64,000 nt of DNA from Pseudidiomarina indica (lineage in GTDB: Bacteria > Pseudomonadota > Gammaproteobacteria > Enterobacterales > Alteromonadaceae): assembly GCA_029279945.1 (NCBI GenBank), contig JAJUHK010000002.1:62001-126000 (forward strand), read 5' to 3'. Positions 18,825 to 27,796 of the stretch are shown piece after piece. Below the pieces are notes generated by a model that had not been told where the DNA came from, searched no databases, and was given only the letters and a program-made list of their open reading frames with translations. The translations under genes were made by a program, and so were the position numbers. Position 1 is the first letter of the stretch. Each line of letters opens with the position of its first letter.

Positions 18825-19131
18825 AGTTCCCAACCAATTTGACTTAACTTATTAGCATCACGGTGCTTATACCGTATGCCTCCCAGTTATTGAGTGACGA
18901 ATAGAATTTAATCAACACTTGCAGCTATTACCTATGGAGTATTCCACGGTAACAATCCTCAATACTCCCACGATTGATAAGACAATGTCAACAGCCTAAG
19001 TAAGCTTAAATGCACAGTTACCAATTCCGTAAAAATAGTCACATAATGTTAACGCCCTATGACATAATTATGGCCTTGGTGGTATGTTGTATTTTGTATT
19101 TCAATAGCGTTTCGAAACAAATGGATCGTCT
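18825..19131. promoter_or_regulatory. Divergent intergenic region with GGAGTATT inverted repeat
   Basis: 307 bases between the DUF3450 and priC starts, so it should hold promoters for both directions. Inside are exact arms GGAGTATT (18936-18943) and AATACTCC (18961-18968) enclosing 17 bases. A consensus TTGACA lies on the minus strand near 18990, but no good -10 stands 17 bases from it. I see no convincing Fur box, although TonB systems are often iron regulated. Confidence 0.4.
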
Positions 19132-19425
19132 ATGAACCAACTACTTTATTCTAAATTGGCGCAACAGATTGACCGCTTGGAACTACAGTTACGGGAGCTC
19201 CAGATTGATGCGGAAGCTTTTGGCGGTTGGTTTGATCCACAGCTTTTCAATCAGGATGTTGATCACCCCTTAGACTACGTCCAAGAGTTGCGGCTCGGGT
19301 TAACGCAGTTACAGCAGACGACAACCAGCAACCGCAGCCACTGGTTGTCCGAGCGCATCGCCCACCAATTAGCCGCATTACACCAAGCAATCGCTTGGTA
19401 TAAGCAGCAACAGACTAACGCTTAA
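19132..19425 (+). CDS. priC: PriC-like primosomal protein N'', N-terminal domain only
   Basis: 97 residues resembling the first ~95 residues of E. coli PriC (175 aa): a helical start, WFDPQLFNQ (compare RFDRHLFQ) and HWLSERIAHQLAALHQAI (compare AWLAEHLAAQLEAI). PriC helps reload DnaB at stalled forks. Position supports the call: in E. coli priC lies beside and divergent from apt, here separated from it by the TonB2 operon. The C-terminal, SSB/DnaB-contacting half is absent, and the gene ends in an 11-base overlap with the convergent dioxygenase gene. It may be a naturally short form or a truncated gene. Confidence 0.6.
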   Translation: MNQLLYSKLAQQIDRLELQLRELQIDAEAFGGWFDPQLFNQDVDHPLDYVQELRLGLTQLQQTTTSNRSHWLSERIAHQLAALHQAIAWYKQQQTNA

Positions 19426-20515
19426 CTGATTGTTGGAAATGAAAGCCGAGTGCCTTGCGCAATGCATCTGGCAGCTCTGGTAAATCATGTTTAGGTAAGA
19501 GATATGTGGCCATGGCAAAAAAATCTTTGAAGATACGGTTTTGCTCGGTTGTTCGGCGTAGATAGTCGTGGCCAGACGACCCTCCTGTCCCGATTTTGCT
19601 ACCAATCATCCGCTGTACCATCATCGCATGCTTATAACGCCAAATAGTGAGCTTCTCATCCATTTCAGCTAACGCAGTAATAACCTGATGGGCTAAATGA
19701 AATGCTGGTTCTTCCCGATATTGGGTAATAAACAACGCACTTAGCAGCGCCCGCTGCGATAGTCGAACCCGTTGCTCCGCCTGTAATTCGGCATAACGTC
19801 TGCTATCAAATAGCGCAGCAAAACTATCTCGATTAAGTTGCAAGTTGGTTAACTCAGCAGCTAGCTGTTCCGCACTGGTCGCATTGCGTCGAATAATTTC
19901 TTCATCACGATCCAATGCTCGGTTCACCGCTTGCTGGTACATCTCCCAAAAACTAAATTCATCGAACTCTAAAAACGGCATGCGTGCTAACCACTGGTCC
20001 ACACCATCGAATAGGCTCGGCTGTTGTTCGAGATCTTCTAGATAAGCCCGATCCTTATCATGCAAACGGTTGTAGAACGACTGTTGGTCGTAGGTAATAC
20101 GCGACTGCCGCGTTAGCCCCAATAGGATCTCTAACTCTTTAAACTGGATACTTTGGAACCCTGAAGCAGGGACTAGGTATTCACGGAATTCTAGAAACTC
20201 TTGCGGGGTCATGGTTTCAATCACCCCAACTTGGGCATTCATTAAATCTTGGATGGTTAAGATGCGTTGCAACCGATGAGCGACTAACTGGAGCGCCCGA
20301 TCCGCCAGTTCGGGTTGCTGAAATTCACGATAGATACTGCGCAATTCATGCAGTACTTGCTTGAACCACAGTTCATACACTTGATGCACGATAATGAAAA
20401 GCATTTCATCATGGGCTTCAGGCCCATACATAGCACTGTGTGGATGCTGTGCATCAAGTAGTTTATCGAGTTGTAAATATTCACCGTAGTATACGGGTTT
20501 AATATTCTTGGCCAT
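19415..20515 (-). CDS. kynA: Tryptophan 2,3-dioxygenase
   Basis: 366 residues. Signatures: YGEYLQLDKLL at the N-terminus, VHQVYELWFKQ, the substrate-binding REYLVPASGFQS, and WRYKHAMMVQRMIGSKIGTGGSSG containing the proximal haem histidine. It opens the indole ring of tryptophan to N-formylkynurenine. The frame extends upstream to 20671 through the SRP RNA region, but only the ATG at 20515 gives a family-like N-terminus. The chain is longer than many bacterial enzymes (~280-300) and keeps a middle insert like the animal enzyme. No kynurenine pathway genes adjoin it. Confidence 0.93.
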   Translation of the reverse strand: MAKNIKPVYYGEYLQLDKLLDAQHPHSAMYGPEAHDEMLFIIVHQVYELWFKQVLHELRSIYREFQQPELADRALQLVAHRLQRILTIQDLMNAQVGVIETMTPQEFLEFREYLVPASGFQSIQFKELEILLGLTRQSRITYDQQSFYNRLHDKDRAYLEDLEQQPSLFDGVDQWLARMPFLEFDEFSFWEMYQQAVNRALDRDEEIIRRNATSAEQLAAELTNLQLNRDSFAALFDSRRYAELQAEQRVRLSQRALLSALFITQYREEPAFHLAHQVITALAEMDEKLTIWRYKHAMMVQRMIGSKIGTGGSSGHDYLRRTTEQNRIFKDFFAMATYLLPKHDLPELPDALRKALGFHFQQSVKR

Positions 20516-20640
20516 GCTGTCCCCAATAACAATTATTATTTGTTGCTTAGCAATGAGTATGAAGCAAACACGAATGACGTGGTAGTGTGACTGGATTTGT
20601 AATTGACAGCAAGAATGTAAAGGTGGGTAAACAAGAATTG

Positions 20641-20753
20641 GGTGGCAACCCCACCAGCCACACCTCGGCACACATTTCCCTGACTACGGCTGCTCCCTTC
20701 CGGGCCTGACCGGGTTCGCCAGTTCATGTTGCGAGGGGACCAATAGGGTCGCC
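20641..20753 (-). ncRNA. ffs: 4.5S signal recognition particle RNA (small bacterial SRP RNA)
   Basis: On the minus strand the invariant tip of SRP helix 8 is present: GGTCAGGCCCGGAAGG followed by GAGCAGCC, with its GGAA tetraloop. The ends pair (GGCGACCC with GGGTTGCC), giving a single hairpin of ~113 nt, the size of E. coli 4.5S RNA (114). It binds Ffh and targets nascent membrane proteins to FtsY. It lies between the enoyl-CoA hydratase and dioxygenase genes. Ends are set by pairing and are good to a few bases; no clear terminator stem follows. Confidence 0.95.
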
Positions 20754-20765
20754 ATAACGCGGAGC

Positions 20766-20794
20766 ATTATCGCTCAAAGCAGCTAGGGTCGCAA
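20766..20794 (-). promoter_or_regulatory. Promoter of the SRP RNA gene
   Basis: On the minus strand TTGCGA (20794-20789) and GATAAT (20771-20766) are separated by 17 bases, followed by a G/C-containing discriminator and the RNA 5' end 12 bases later. Spacing and position fit a constitutive stable-RNA promoter. Confidence 0.7.
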
Positions 20795-20832
20795 GGCCGG
20801 CTCAGCCGACTGCTGCTTTATTAAGCAGCGGT

Positions 20833-21582
20833 TTATTTTTTCCTCTCTAAGACGGCACGAATTGCAGTTCGAGCCGCGTCAGAAGTAAGCGCTTTGGCAA
20901 AAATCTTGGCCTCACGACCAATCCGATCTGGTACAGATTCAACTGGCAACTTCAATAATTGCTTAGTGGCGCGCAAACTGCCGCGCGGTTTGTGCGCTAA
21001 CACTGCAGTGACTGCCATTAACGTATCCATCAACGCAGCGGGTGCTACCACCTGATTCACTAAGCCATAAGCATGGGCTTGGTCGGCGGTAAAGGCATCA
21101 CCTAGCAATAACATTTCGGCAGCGTTCAAATATCCCGCACGTTGTGGTAACAGTAAACTGGAACCGGCTTCGGGTACTAACCCTAAATTAATGAAAGGCA
21201 GGGCGAACTGTGCATCGCTACTGGCGTAAACCAAATCGCAGTGCAACAAAATCGTGGTGCCAATACCAATGGCTAAGCCATTCACCCCTGCAATCACAGG
21301 TACCGTCAATTGACTTAAGGTGTATAGAAACTGAAACGGTGGCGCACTGTCATCGAGCTGTTCAACCGCCAGAAAATCATGTAAGTCATTGCCTGCGGTA
21401 AAGCTATCGCCCGCACCAGTGATGACCACAGCCGCGATAGTCTGATCTTGCTCGGCCATCTGCAGTGCGCTCGTCAAAGCCCGATACATGTCTTGTGTTA
21501 ACGCATTTTTTTTATCCGGACGGTTCAACGTAATCCATAGGATGTGCTGCCGAACCTCCGTCAGAATTAAATCACTCTTCAC
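20833..21582 (-). CDS. Enoyl-CoA hydratase/isomerase family protein
   Basis: 249 residues of crotonase fold. Oxyanion-hole segments are visible: ITGAGDSFTAGNDLHDF and GLAIGIGTTILLHCDLVYA. The region of the catalytic acids reads INLGLVPEAGSS, with the glutamate of the second site kept. Family members hydrate or isomerise acyl-CoAs; the exact substrate is open. The start is a GTG that lies 11 bases inside the end of the FabH-like gene, so the two are translationally coupled, which hints at a shared acyl-chain pathway. Confidence 0.88.
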   Translation of the reverse strand: MKSDLILTEVRQHILWITLNRPDKKNALTQDMYRALTSALQMAEQDQTIAAVVITGAGDSFTAGNDLHDFLAVEQLDDSAPPFQFLYTLSQLTVPVIAGVNGLAIGIGTTILLHCDLVYASSDAQFALPFINLGLVPEAGSSLLLPQRAGYLNAAEMLLLGDAFTADQAHAYGLVNQVVAPAALMDTLMAVTAVLAHKPRGSLRATKQLLKLPVESVPDRIGREAKIFAKALTSDAARTAIRAVLERKK

Positions 21583-22663
21583 CGCGCTGTTCCCATGCTG
21601 CTTTAGTACCTTTGTATAAAGGCATAATTAAATCGAGACCTGATTCGCCTGTATCGGGTAGCGTTTCATTATTTGCACGAATCGGGGTAACTCGTTTACC
21701 CCACTTAATAATTCCCGCACCACAAGTTAACCCACCACCGAATACAGCTGAAACAATGGTATCCCCCGGTTTGATAATGCCCTGCTCGACCGCTTCACAG
21801 AATGCAATCGGCAAAGTCGCTGATGATGTATTACCATATTTTTGAATATTAATAACGGTTTTTTCTTCTGGTACCTTACACATTTTGGCAAGGTAATCGA
21901 TCAAGCGTTTGTTCGCTTGATGTGGAATCAATGAGTCAATATCGTCGGTGGTCAGACCAGTTTCCTCAAACACTCGCTCAACTGCGGTATTCATACCTTT
22001 CACCGCCCGTTTGAAAATCTCTTGGCCAATAAAGTTAAACGGCATAATTCCGTCAAAACCAAATCGGTCAAAGCTCATTCCGAACCCGAGCGATAATACA
22101 TCACGCGCCTCAGCATCACAGGTTACATGGGATGCCAACAAGCCGCTCTCATGCTCACTTGCTTCCAAAATCATGGCACCAGCGCCATCGCCGAATAACA
22201 CTGCACTTTCGCGCCGTGTCCAGTCAAGGATGCGAGTGAGGCGCTCAGCACCAATAACCAACACTTTTTTGTGTACGCCGGTGCGGATCGCTTGCGTGGC
22301 GTAATGCAGACCATATAGGAAACTACTACAGGCCGCATTCAAGTCAAATGCTGCTGCAGTCTTGTTACCTAAATCACGTTGTACAGCTGACGCGACGTTG
22401 GGAATGATCTCATCTGGCGTACAAGTACCAACCAGAATCAAATCAAGTTCTTCGGCATCCATTCCAGCCGCTGCTAATGCATTGCGTGCCGCAACCACAG
22501 CCATTTTAGAAGTACCCACCGCACTCACGCGACGTTCTTCAATTCCCGTTCGTGTTCGGATCCACTCATCAGATGTATCGAGGAAAGTGGTCAAATCATC
22601 GTTGGTTAATACAGCAGGTGGTAAACATTTACCCCAGCCAGTAATTTCTGCGTATATTTTCAC
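21572..22663 (-). CDS. FabH-like 3-oxoacyl-ACP synthase III
   Basis: 363 residues of thiolase fold with the complete KAS III triad: Cys112 (NAACSSFLYG), His248 (IPHQAN) and Asn278 (KYGNTSSA). FabH condenses acetyl-CoA with malonyl-ACP to start fatty-acid synthesis. The chain is ~45 residues longer than E. coli FabH, the extra part being a C-terminal tail after GAGIIKWGKRV. It is not in a fab cluster but is coupled to an enoyl-CoA hydratase, so it may be a second, specialised KAS III rather than the housekeeping enzyme. Confidence 0.88.
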   Translation of the reverse strand: MKIYAEITGWGKCLPPAVLTNDDLTTFLDTSDEWIRTRTGIEERRVSAVGTSKMAVVAARNALAAAGMDAEELDLILVGTCTPDEIIPNVASAVQRDLGNKTAAAFDLNAACSSFLYGLHYATQAIRTGVHKKVLVIGAERLTRILDWTRRESAVLFGDGAGAMILEASEHESGLLASHVTCDAEARDVLSLGFGMSFDRFGFDGIMPFNFIGQEIFKRAVKGMNTAVERVFEETGLTTDDIDSLIPHQANKRLIDYLAKMCKVPEEKTVINIQKYGNTSSATLPIAFCEAVEQGIIKPGDTIVSAVFGGGLTCGAGIIKWGKRVTPIRANNETLPDTGESGLDLIMPLYKGTKAAWEQRGEE

Positions 22664-22770
22664 GAGTTAAAACCTATATAGTCAGCTGTCGTTTTTCGCT
22701 ATCATAACACGAATGTCGTACAGTGAAATGTCCGACCATTAATTTACCTATAACCAGCACAAGTAGAAGT

Positions 22771-23880
22771 ATGACCATCATGACCAGCTGCGGTGACCAA
22801 TGGCAACTGCAGCGATACCCTAAAATAGCCAACGACCCGTTACAAGCATGGGAAGCAGCCGATGAGTTGCTCCACCAATGTATGGTCGAGCGTAACGACC
22901 AAGCACCACTATTAGTAAACGACCAGTGGGGTGCACTATTGATGCCGCTCGCCCACCAGCAAGTGGCCAGCGTCAGTGATTCTTATGTCAGCCATTGTGC
23001 CTGGCTGGCCAACCTTGAGGCGAATCAGCTAACGTCGCAACTGCAACGCATCACCCCACTTGATCCGTTACCAACTATGACAGATGTGGTCTATTTAAAA
23101 CTCCCCAAAAGTTTAAGCTTATTGGAGTTCCAGTTGGCAAAATTAGCTGCCGAATTACCACCACAAACACCCCTCTTTGCAGCGGCTAAGAGTAAGTTAC
23201 TCACACCTTCAGTGCGGGCGCTATTTGAACGTTATTGTGAAACTGTCGAGTTTTCACTGATTCAACGGAAATGTCGAGTTGTATCTGCGACACTCAAATC
23301 AGTACCTTATGCTGCAAATGCCTTTATCAGCCAATGGCAATTACCCGAGTATCAGCTCCAGCTCACTCACCATGCGGGGGTGTTTGCCCGTAATCAACTC
23401 GATATTGGCGCGCGCTTTTTATTAGCTCATTTACCTCCTGCAGGTGCAGCGCAGGTTATTGATCTAGGCTGCGGCAATGGCGTACTAGGTCTACGTTATG
23501 CGCAGCTGTCACCTAACAGCCGCGTGCATTTTGTCGATGAGTCTTATTTAACGATTGCCTCGGTCAGCGAGAATATTGCCACCAATTTACCCAACTCGTC
23601 ACTGTATACTGTGGCCGTCGATGATTGCTTAACGGCACAGGCATCACATAGCGCAGATTTAATTCTCTGCAACCCACCATTTCATCAAGAACATGTGATT
23701 ACCGAGCATATCGCTCAGCAAATGTTCCGCGATAGTAAACGCGTATTACGTAAAAATGGTGAATTATGGGTAGTGGCCAATCGTCATCTGCCCTATTATC
23801 ATTCATTGAAGCGATTATTCCGCACTGTGAAAACAGTGGCACAAAATAATAAGTTTATGATTTACCAAGCACGAGGATAA
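22771..23880 (+). CDS. rlmG: RlmG, 23S rRNA (guanine-1835-N2) methyltransferase
   Basis: 369 residues with a degenerate N-terminal methyltransferase-like domain (NDPLQAWEAADELL, LNVVYLKLPKSLSLLE-type strand) and a C-terminal SAM domain: motif I VIDLGCGNGVLGL, catalytic NPPFHQEH. The start PLQAWEAADE and the end NRHLPYYHSLKRLF match RlmG rather than the related RsmC. It methylates G1835 of 23S rRNA. Three in-frame starts exist (GTG 22723, ATG 22771, ATG 22780); none has a strong Shine-Dalgarno, and I chose 22771 by length (E. coli 378). Confidence 0.9.
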   Translation: MTIMTSCGDQWQLQRYPKIANDPLQAWEAADELLHQCMVERNDQAPLLVNDQWGALLMPLAHQQVASVSDSYVSHCAWLANLEANQLTSQLQRITPLDPLPTMTDVVYLKLPKSLSLLEFQLAKLAAELPPQTPLFAAAKSKLLTPSVRALFERYCETVEFSLIQRKCRVVSATLKSVPYAANAFISQWQLPEYQLQLTHHAGVFARNQLDIGARFLLAHLPPAGAAQVIDLGCGNGVLGLRYAQLSPNSRVHFVDESYLTIASVSENIATNLPNSSLYTVAVDDCLTAQASHSADLILCNPPFHQEHVITEHIAQQMFRDSKRVLRKNGELWVVANRHLPYYHSLKRLFRTVKTVAQNNKFMIYQARG

Positions 23881-23882
23881 GC

Positions 23883-24464
23883 ATGCGTTACTTTCTCATG
23901 GCACTGGCATTGTTGGTTAGCAGCACCAGTGGTGCACTTCAGATTCAACCCGACAATTTATTTCCTCGGGTGAAATTCGTCACCAGCGCGGGCGATATAG
24001 TTGTCGAATTAAACCGTGCTAAAGCCCCTCTGACCGTAGAAAACTTTCTAACTTATATTCAAACAGGTAGTTATAACAACACTATTTTCCATCGGATCAT
24101 TCCAGGCTTTGTCGTTCAAGGGGGTGGCTATGATGCTGAATTTAATGAACGCACCATGTTCAAACCCATTCCGAATGAGTCTGGTAATGGCTTGTTAAAT
24201 CGATTCGGTACTATTGCCATGGCTCGAATGTCAGATCCCCATTCAGCGACGCGGCAGTTTTATTTTAATCTCAACGATAACGAATCATTAGATCCATCAA
24301 GTCGCCGTTGGGGTTATGCTGTATTTGGCGCAGTGGTCGAAGGTATTGACGTACTCGAGAAACTTGCTGAGGTTGAAACCGGTGTGCACGAGCAGATGGG
24401 CTGGCCTGATGTGCCAATCGAGCCTCCTGTACTGATTAAAATTGACATACTGCCTGCTTCATGA
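23883..24464 (+). CDS. ppiA: Periplasmic cyclophilin-type peptidyl-prolyl isomerase
   Basis: 193 residues with a signal peptide (MRYFLMALALLVSSTSGA) and a cyclophilin domain: FHRIIPGFVVQGGGY (catalytic arginine), then MARMSDPHSATRQFYFNL and YAVFGAVVEGIDVLEK. The pattern fits the PpiA group, which catalyses proline isomerisation in the periplasm. It lies 2 bases after rlmG and overlaps ampG by four bases, suggesting a unit rlmG-ppiA-ampG-panE. The symbol is by family; PpiB is excluded by the signal peptide. Confidence 0.88.
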   Translation: MRYFLMALALLVSSTSGALQIQPDNLFPRVKFVTSAGDIVVELNRAKAPLTVENFLTYIQTGSYNNTIFHRIIPGFVVQGGGYDAEFNERTMFKPIPNESGNGLLNRFGTIAMARMSDPHSATRQFYFNLNDNESLDPSSRRWGYAVFGAVVEGIDVLEKLAEVETGVHEQMGWPDVPIEPPVLIKIDILPAS

Positions 24465-25792
24465 GTACTGCTAACGCCACGCCTTGGTACCAAGATCTCC
24501 AAGTATATAAAGAGTCACGGATCTGGACCATTTTCGGCTTTGGGGTGATCAGTGGCTTTCCGTGGGTTCTGATCGGTTCCATGCTTTCGGCTTGGTTGCA
24601 AGAGATGAACATCTCCCGCTCCGCCATCGGTTTATTTGGCGTCGTCTTTGTGGTCTACTCCATTAATGCTCTCTGGGCACCCTTTGTCGATCGAATCCGC
24701 ATCCCCGTATTACAACCCTGGTTGGGGCAGCGCCGCGCGTGGATCGCCTGCTGCTTGCTTGGTATTTTAGGTGCGACCTTCCTACTTAGCCAGCTCTCTG
24801 TGGGGGACGATTTATGGTGGGCGGCGTTCGCCGCATTGCTCATTGCCGTATTTTCTGCCACCCAAGATATCGCTATCGACGCTTTCCGTATTGAGACCTT
24901 TGGCCCCCATGAAGCACGCCTACAATCGGCAGGTGCAGCCATGGCCACGGCTGGATGGTGGACTGGTTATAGTGGCCTTGGTGCAATTCCATTTTTGTTG
25001 GTCGATGGCACTCACACGACATGGCAAGATGCTTATGTGGGTTTATGTGCTGTATTAGTCATCCAACTTATCGCTGTGTGTTTAGTGCGTGAATCGACTC
25101 GCTATCGAAGTCCCCCACCAGCGTTCGATACCTGGCTCCAATGGCTATCAGTCACCCTGGTCGCGCCAATTACGGAATTCTTTAAACGCAGCGGCTGGAA
25201 GCTTGCTGTAGGTATCTTAAGCTTTATCTTCCTGTTTAAACTCGGCGAAGCCTTTTTAGGGAGAATGTCGATTGTATTCTACAAGGAAATAGGGTTTACC
25301 AATGACCAAATCGGGGTCTATTCCAAAATAGTTAACTGGTGGGTCACCATCGTGTTTGCCATTCTGGGCAGTTACGTAAACTTACGCATGGGGATTATTC
25401 GCGGTTTACTCGTAGGAGGTATTGCTATGGCCTCGTCCAACCTCATGTTTGCATGGATTGCAGGTGTTGGCCCAGACCCTCATTTGCTGCTGGCTGCGGT
25501 GCTGGTTGATGGCTTTACGGGAGCTTGGTCCACGGTCGCTTTTGTTGCTTTCATTAGCTTACTCTGCCACCGTGCTTTTACCGCAACCCAGTACGCCCTC
25601 TTTGCCTCGTTGGGTAACTTAGGCCGCACCTTATTGTCATCGTACAGTGGCTATGTGGTTGATTGGCTTGATGGTAATTGGCAACTCTTCTTTATTCTCA
25701 CAGCAGTGATGGTTATCCCAAGTCTCGCTATTTTGATTGTCTTGCGTAAACCATTACTGCGCTTAGAGAAAAATTATCAGCAGGAGCTTTAA
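24461..25792 (+). CDS. ampG: AmpG-like muropeptide permease (MFS)
   Basis: 443 residues, at least 12 membrane helices, with the AmpG pattern near the N-terminus (FGFGVISGFPWVLIGSMLSAW) and ATQDIAIDAFRIE in helix 4-5. AmpG imports anhydro-muropeptides released in wall turnover and is needed for AmpC induction in bacteria that have ampR/ampC. The ATG overlaps the cyclophilin stop (ATGA). No beta-lactamase or other recycling gene is next to it. Confidence 0.9.
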   Translation: MSTANATPWYQDLQVYKESRIWTIFGFGVISGFPWVLIGSMLSAWLQEMNISRSAIGLFGVVFVVYSINALWAPFVDRIRIPVLQPWLGQRRAWIACCLLGILGATFLLSQLSVGDDLWWAAFAALLIAVFSATQDIAIDAFRIETFGPHEARLQSAGAAMATAGWWTGYSGLGAIPFLLVDGTHTTWQDAYVGLCAVLVIQLIAVCLVRESTRYRSPPPAFDTWLQWLSVTLVAPITEFFKRSGWKLAVGILSFIFLFKLGEAFLGRMSIVFYKEIGFTNDQIGVYSKIVNWWVTIVFAILGSYVNLRMGIIRGLLVGGIAMASSNLMFAWIAGVGPDPHLLLAAVLVDGFTGAWSTVAFVAFISLLCHRAFTATQYALFASLGNLGRTLLSSYSGYVVDWLDGNWQLFFILTAVMVIPSLAILIVLRKPLLRLEKNYQQEL

Positions 25793-25795
25793 GCA

Positions 25796-26671
25796 ATGCA
25801 GTGGCTCGTTATCGGTCAAGGTGCTATTGGTAGTTTAATGGCTATCAACCTCCAGCGTACTGGAGTAAAAGTGGCACTCAAGTTACGTCAACCGCAACCT
25901 GAGTCGGTAACGATTTCACTCGATCAGCAGACTTATTCCTTTGCAACCCAGTCGTTGCCACTTACCGAACCAACCCACATCTTTGCGGCTATAAAAGCTT
26001 ATCAGGTTACAGAGTTTCTGGCGGAGCTAAAGCAATCATTGTTACCGATAAACTCTACCCTCGTATTAAGCTACAACGGAATGTTGGATAACGAGCAAGA
26101 AGTGCTCCCCGCTGGTGCCCTTCATTGGGTAACGACCCACGGTGCATACCGCGATGGCGCCGCCGTCATACATGCGGGGCACGGTGAAAGCTGGTTAGGT
26201 TGGGCTCAGGTGGAACAGGCCTCGAGTCGACGTCCAGCAGAAGTTTTTACCGCACTTAACAATGCACTCCCTTTATTAAACTGGAGCCCAGCGATTCATC
26301 AACGCCGCTGGCAAAAGTTGGCGATGAACTGTTTAATCAACCCATTCACCGTGATTCATCAATGTCGTAATGGTGAACTACTGCACCAGCAAGTGCTCGA
26401 TGAACAATACGCTTTAGCAGAGGAATTGGTGTGGTTAGCACATCACCACGGGGTGTTACTCCAGGTTGAAGATTTAGTCCAACAAGCGCAGCAAGTCATT
26501 CACCAAACGGCCAACAACTATTCCTCCATGTATATGGACGTGAAGCATGGCCGGCCCACCGAAATTGATTATTTAAATGGTTTTGTGGCACGCCAATCAA
26601 TGCAGGCGGGACACCCGGCACCACACCATCAAGCACTATGGCACCGGGTACGAGAACTTAGTTTATATTGA
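25796..26671 (+). CDS. panE: PanE, 2-dehydropantoate 2-reductase
   Basis: 291 residues with an N-terminal NADPH Rossmann motif ([12 protein letters not shown]), the catalytic lysine in [15 protein letters not shown] and the substrate-binding EIDYLNGFV near the end. It reduces ketopantoate to pantoate for coenzyme A synthesis. It follows ampG by 3 bases, and its 3' end overlaps the convergent ribBX gene by 9 bases. Motifs are complete. Confidence 0.93.
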   Translation: MQWLVIGQGAIGSLMAINLQRTGVKVALKLRQPQPESVTISLDQQTYSFATQSLPLTEPTHIFAAIKAYQVTEFLAELKQSLLPINSTLVLSYNGMLDNEQEVLPAGALHWVTTHGAYRDGAAVIHAGHGESWLGWAQVEQASSRRPAEVFTALNNALPLLNWSPAIHQRRWQKLAMNCLINPFTVIHQCRNGELLHQQVLDEQYALAEELVWLAHHHGVLLQVEDLVQQAQQVIHQTANNYSSMYMDVKHGRPTEIDYLNGFVARQSMQAGHPAPHHQALWHRVRELSLY

Positions 26672-27796
26672 TTCGTCGGTTTCGCCGTCTTCGATGAAAT
26701 CGACAACTTCCAACCCAAACCCAGATAGCGCTGAATAACGTTTCGGAGAGCTCATTAGCTTCATGCGATGGACGCCTAAATCTGCGAGGATTTGAGAGCC
26801 AATGCCGACATTACGTGATGCATTAGATGCAGCGGCCACACGCTTTATTTCACCCCGATCTTCCGCAGCAAATGCCATCACTTGCTCTAAAATTTCTGCA
26901 GGCCGTTGCTCGCGACCAATGACCACCAACACGCCATTATTTTTGCCAATGTATTCCATTGCATGAGCGAGTGGCCAACTCCGTTTCACGGTACGTTCGG
27001 TTGCAAATAAATCATGGAAAGTATCTTGTAAATGCACCCGGACATTCACCGGTTCAGCCGCGCTGACTTCACCGCGTACCAACGCATAATGTATTTGCAT
27101 ATCAATGGTATCTTGATACGTAATGAGTTCAAATTCACCATAAGCGGTCGGCAGTTTACAGTGTGCTTTGCGTTCCACCGTTTTTTCAGTTAAGGAGCGA
27201 TATTCAATCAAATCGGCAATGGTGCCGATTTTCAACCCATGCTCTTTGGCAAATTTTTCTAAATCAGGGCGACGCGCCATGCTGCCATCTTCGTTCAACA
27301 CTTCGACAATCACTGCCGCGGGCTCAAACCCGGCTAAACGTGCTAAGTCACAACCTGCTTCAGTATGACCTGCGCGGTTTAACACACCGCCTGGCTTAGC
27401 TTTCAATGGAAAAATATGACCAGGCATAACCAAGTCACTGGGTTTCGCATCTTTCGCCACTGCTGCTTGGACGGTGCGCGCGCGGTCAGCAGCAGAAATT
27501 CCTGTAGTCACCCCTTCAGCGGCTTCGATCGACACCGTAAAGTTGGTGGCATAAGGTGAGTTATTCTGATCCACCATAAGCGGCAAACGCAACTGCTGGC
27601 AACGTTCCTCAGTCAGCGTCAAACAAATCAAGCCACGTCCGTAGCGCGCCATAAAATTGATTGCTGCGGGAGTGACACATTCAGCCGCAAGAATCAGATC
27701 ACCTTCATTTTCCCGGTCTTCGTCATCCATCAAGATCACCATTTTTCCTTGACGAATATCTTCTATAATTTCTGCTGCTGTATTCAATCGACTCAC
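26663..27796 (-). CDS. ribBX: RibBX: DHBP synthase fused to a degenerate GTP cyclohydrolase II domain
   Basis: 377 residues. The N-terminal ~200 are DHBP synthase (RibB): acidic metal loop [12 protein letters not shown] and [16 protein letters not shown], converting ribulose-5-phosphate to DHBP for riboflavin. The C-terminal part has the RibA fold outline ([38 protein letters not shown]) but lacks the zinc-binding CxxG..C.C cysteines where active enzymes read SLRCDCG; here the segment is [12 protein letters not shown]. This is the RibBX type described from Shewanella, which has no cyclohydrolase activity. Another RibA must exist elsewhere. It overlaps ribD by four bases. Confidence 0.9.
   Translation of the reverse strand: MSRLNTAAEIIEDIRQGKMVILMDDEDRENEGDLILAAECVTPAAINFMARYGRGLICLTLTEERCQQLRLPLMVDQNNSPYATNFTVSIEAAEGVTTGISAADRARTVQAAVAKDAKPSDLVMPGHIFPLKAKPGGVLNRAGHTEAGCDLARLAGFEPAAVIVEVLNEDGSMARRPDLEKFAKEHGLKIGTIADLIEYRSLTEKTVERKAHCKLPTAYGEFELITYQDTIDMQIHYALVRGEVSAAEPVNVRVHLQDTFHDLFATERTVKRSWPLAHAMEYIGKNNGVLVVIGREQRPAEILEQVMAFAAEDRGEIKRVAAASNASRNVGIGSQILADLGVHRMKLMSSPKRYSALSGFGLEVVDFIEDGETDESI

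Noticed and set aside
20812-20829. GCTGCTT-TATT-AAGCAGC hairpin after the enoyl-CoA hydratase as terminator
   Set aside because: Seven pairs without a T run on the minus strand, and the SRP RNA promoter lies just beyond; too weak to call.
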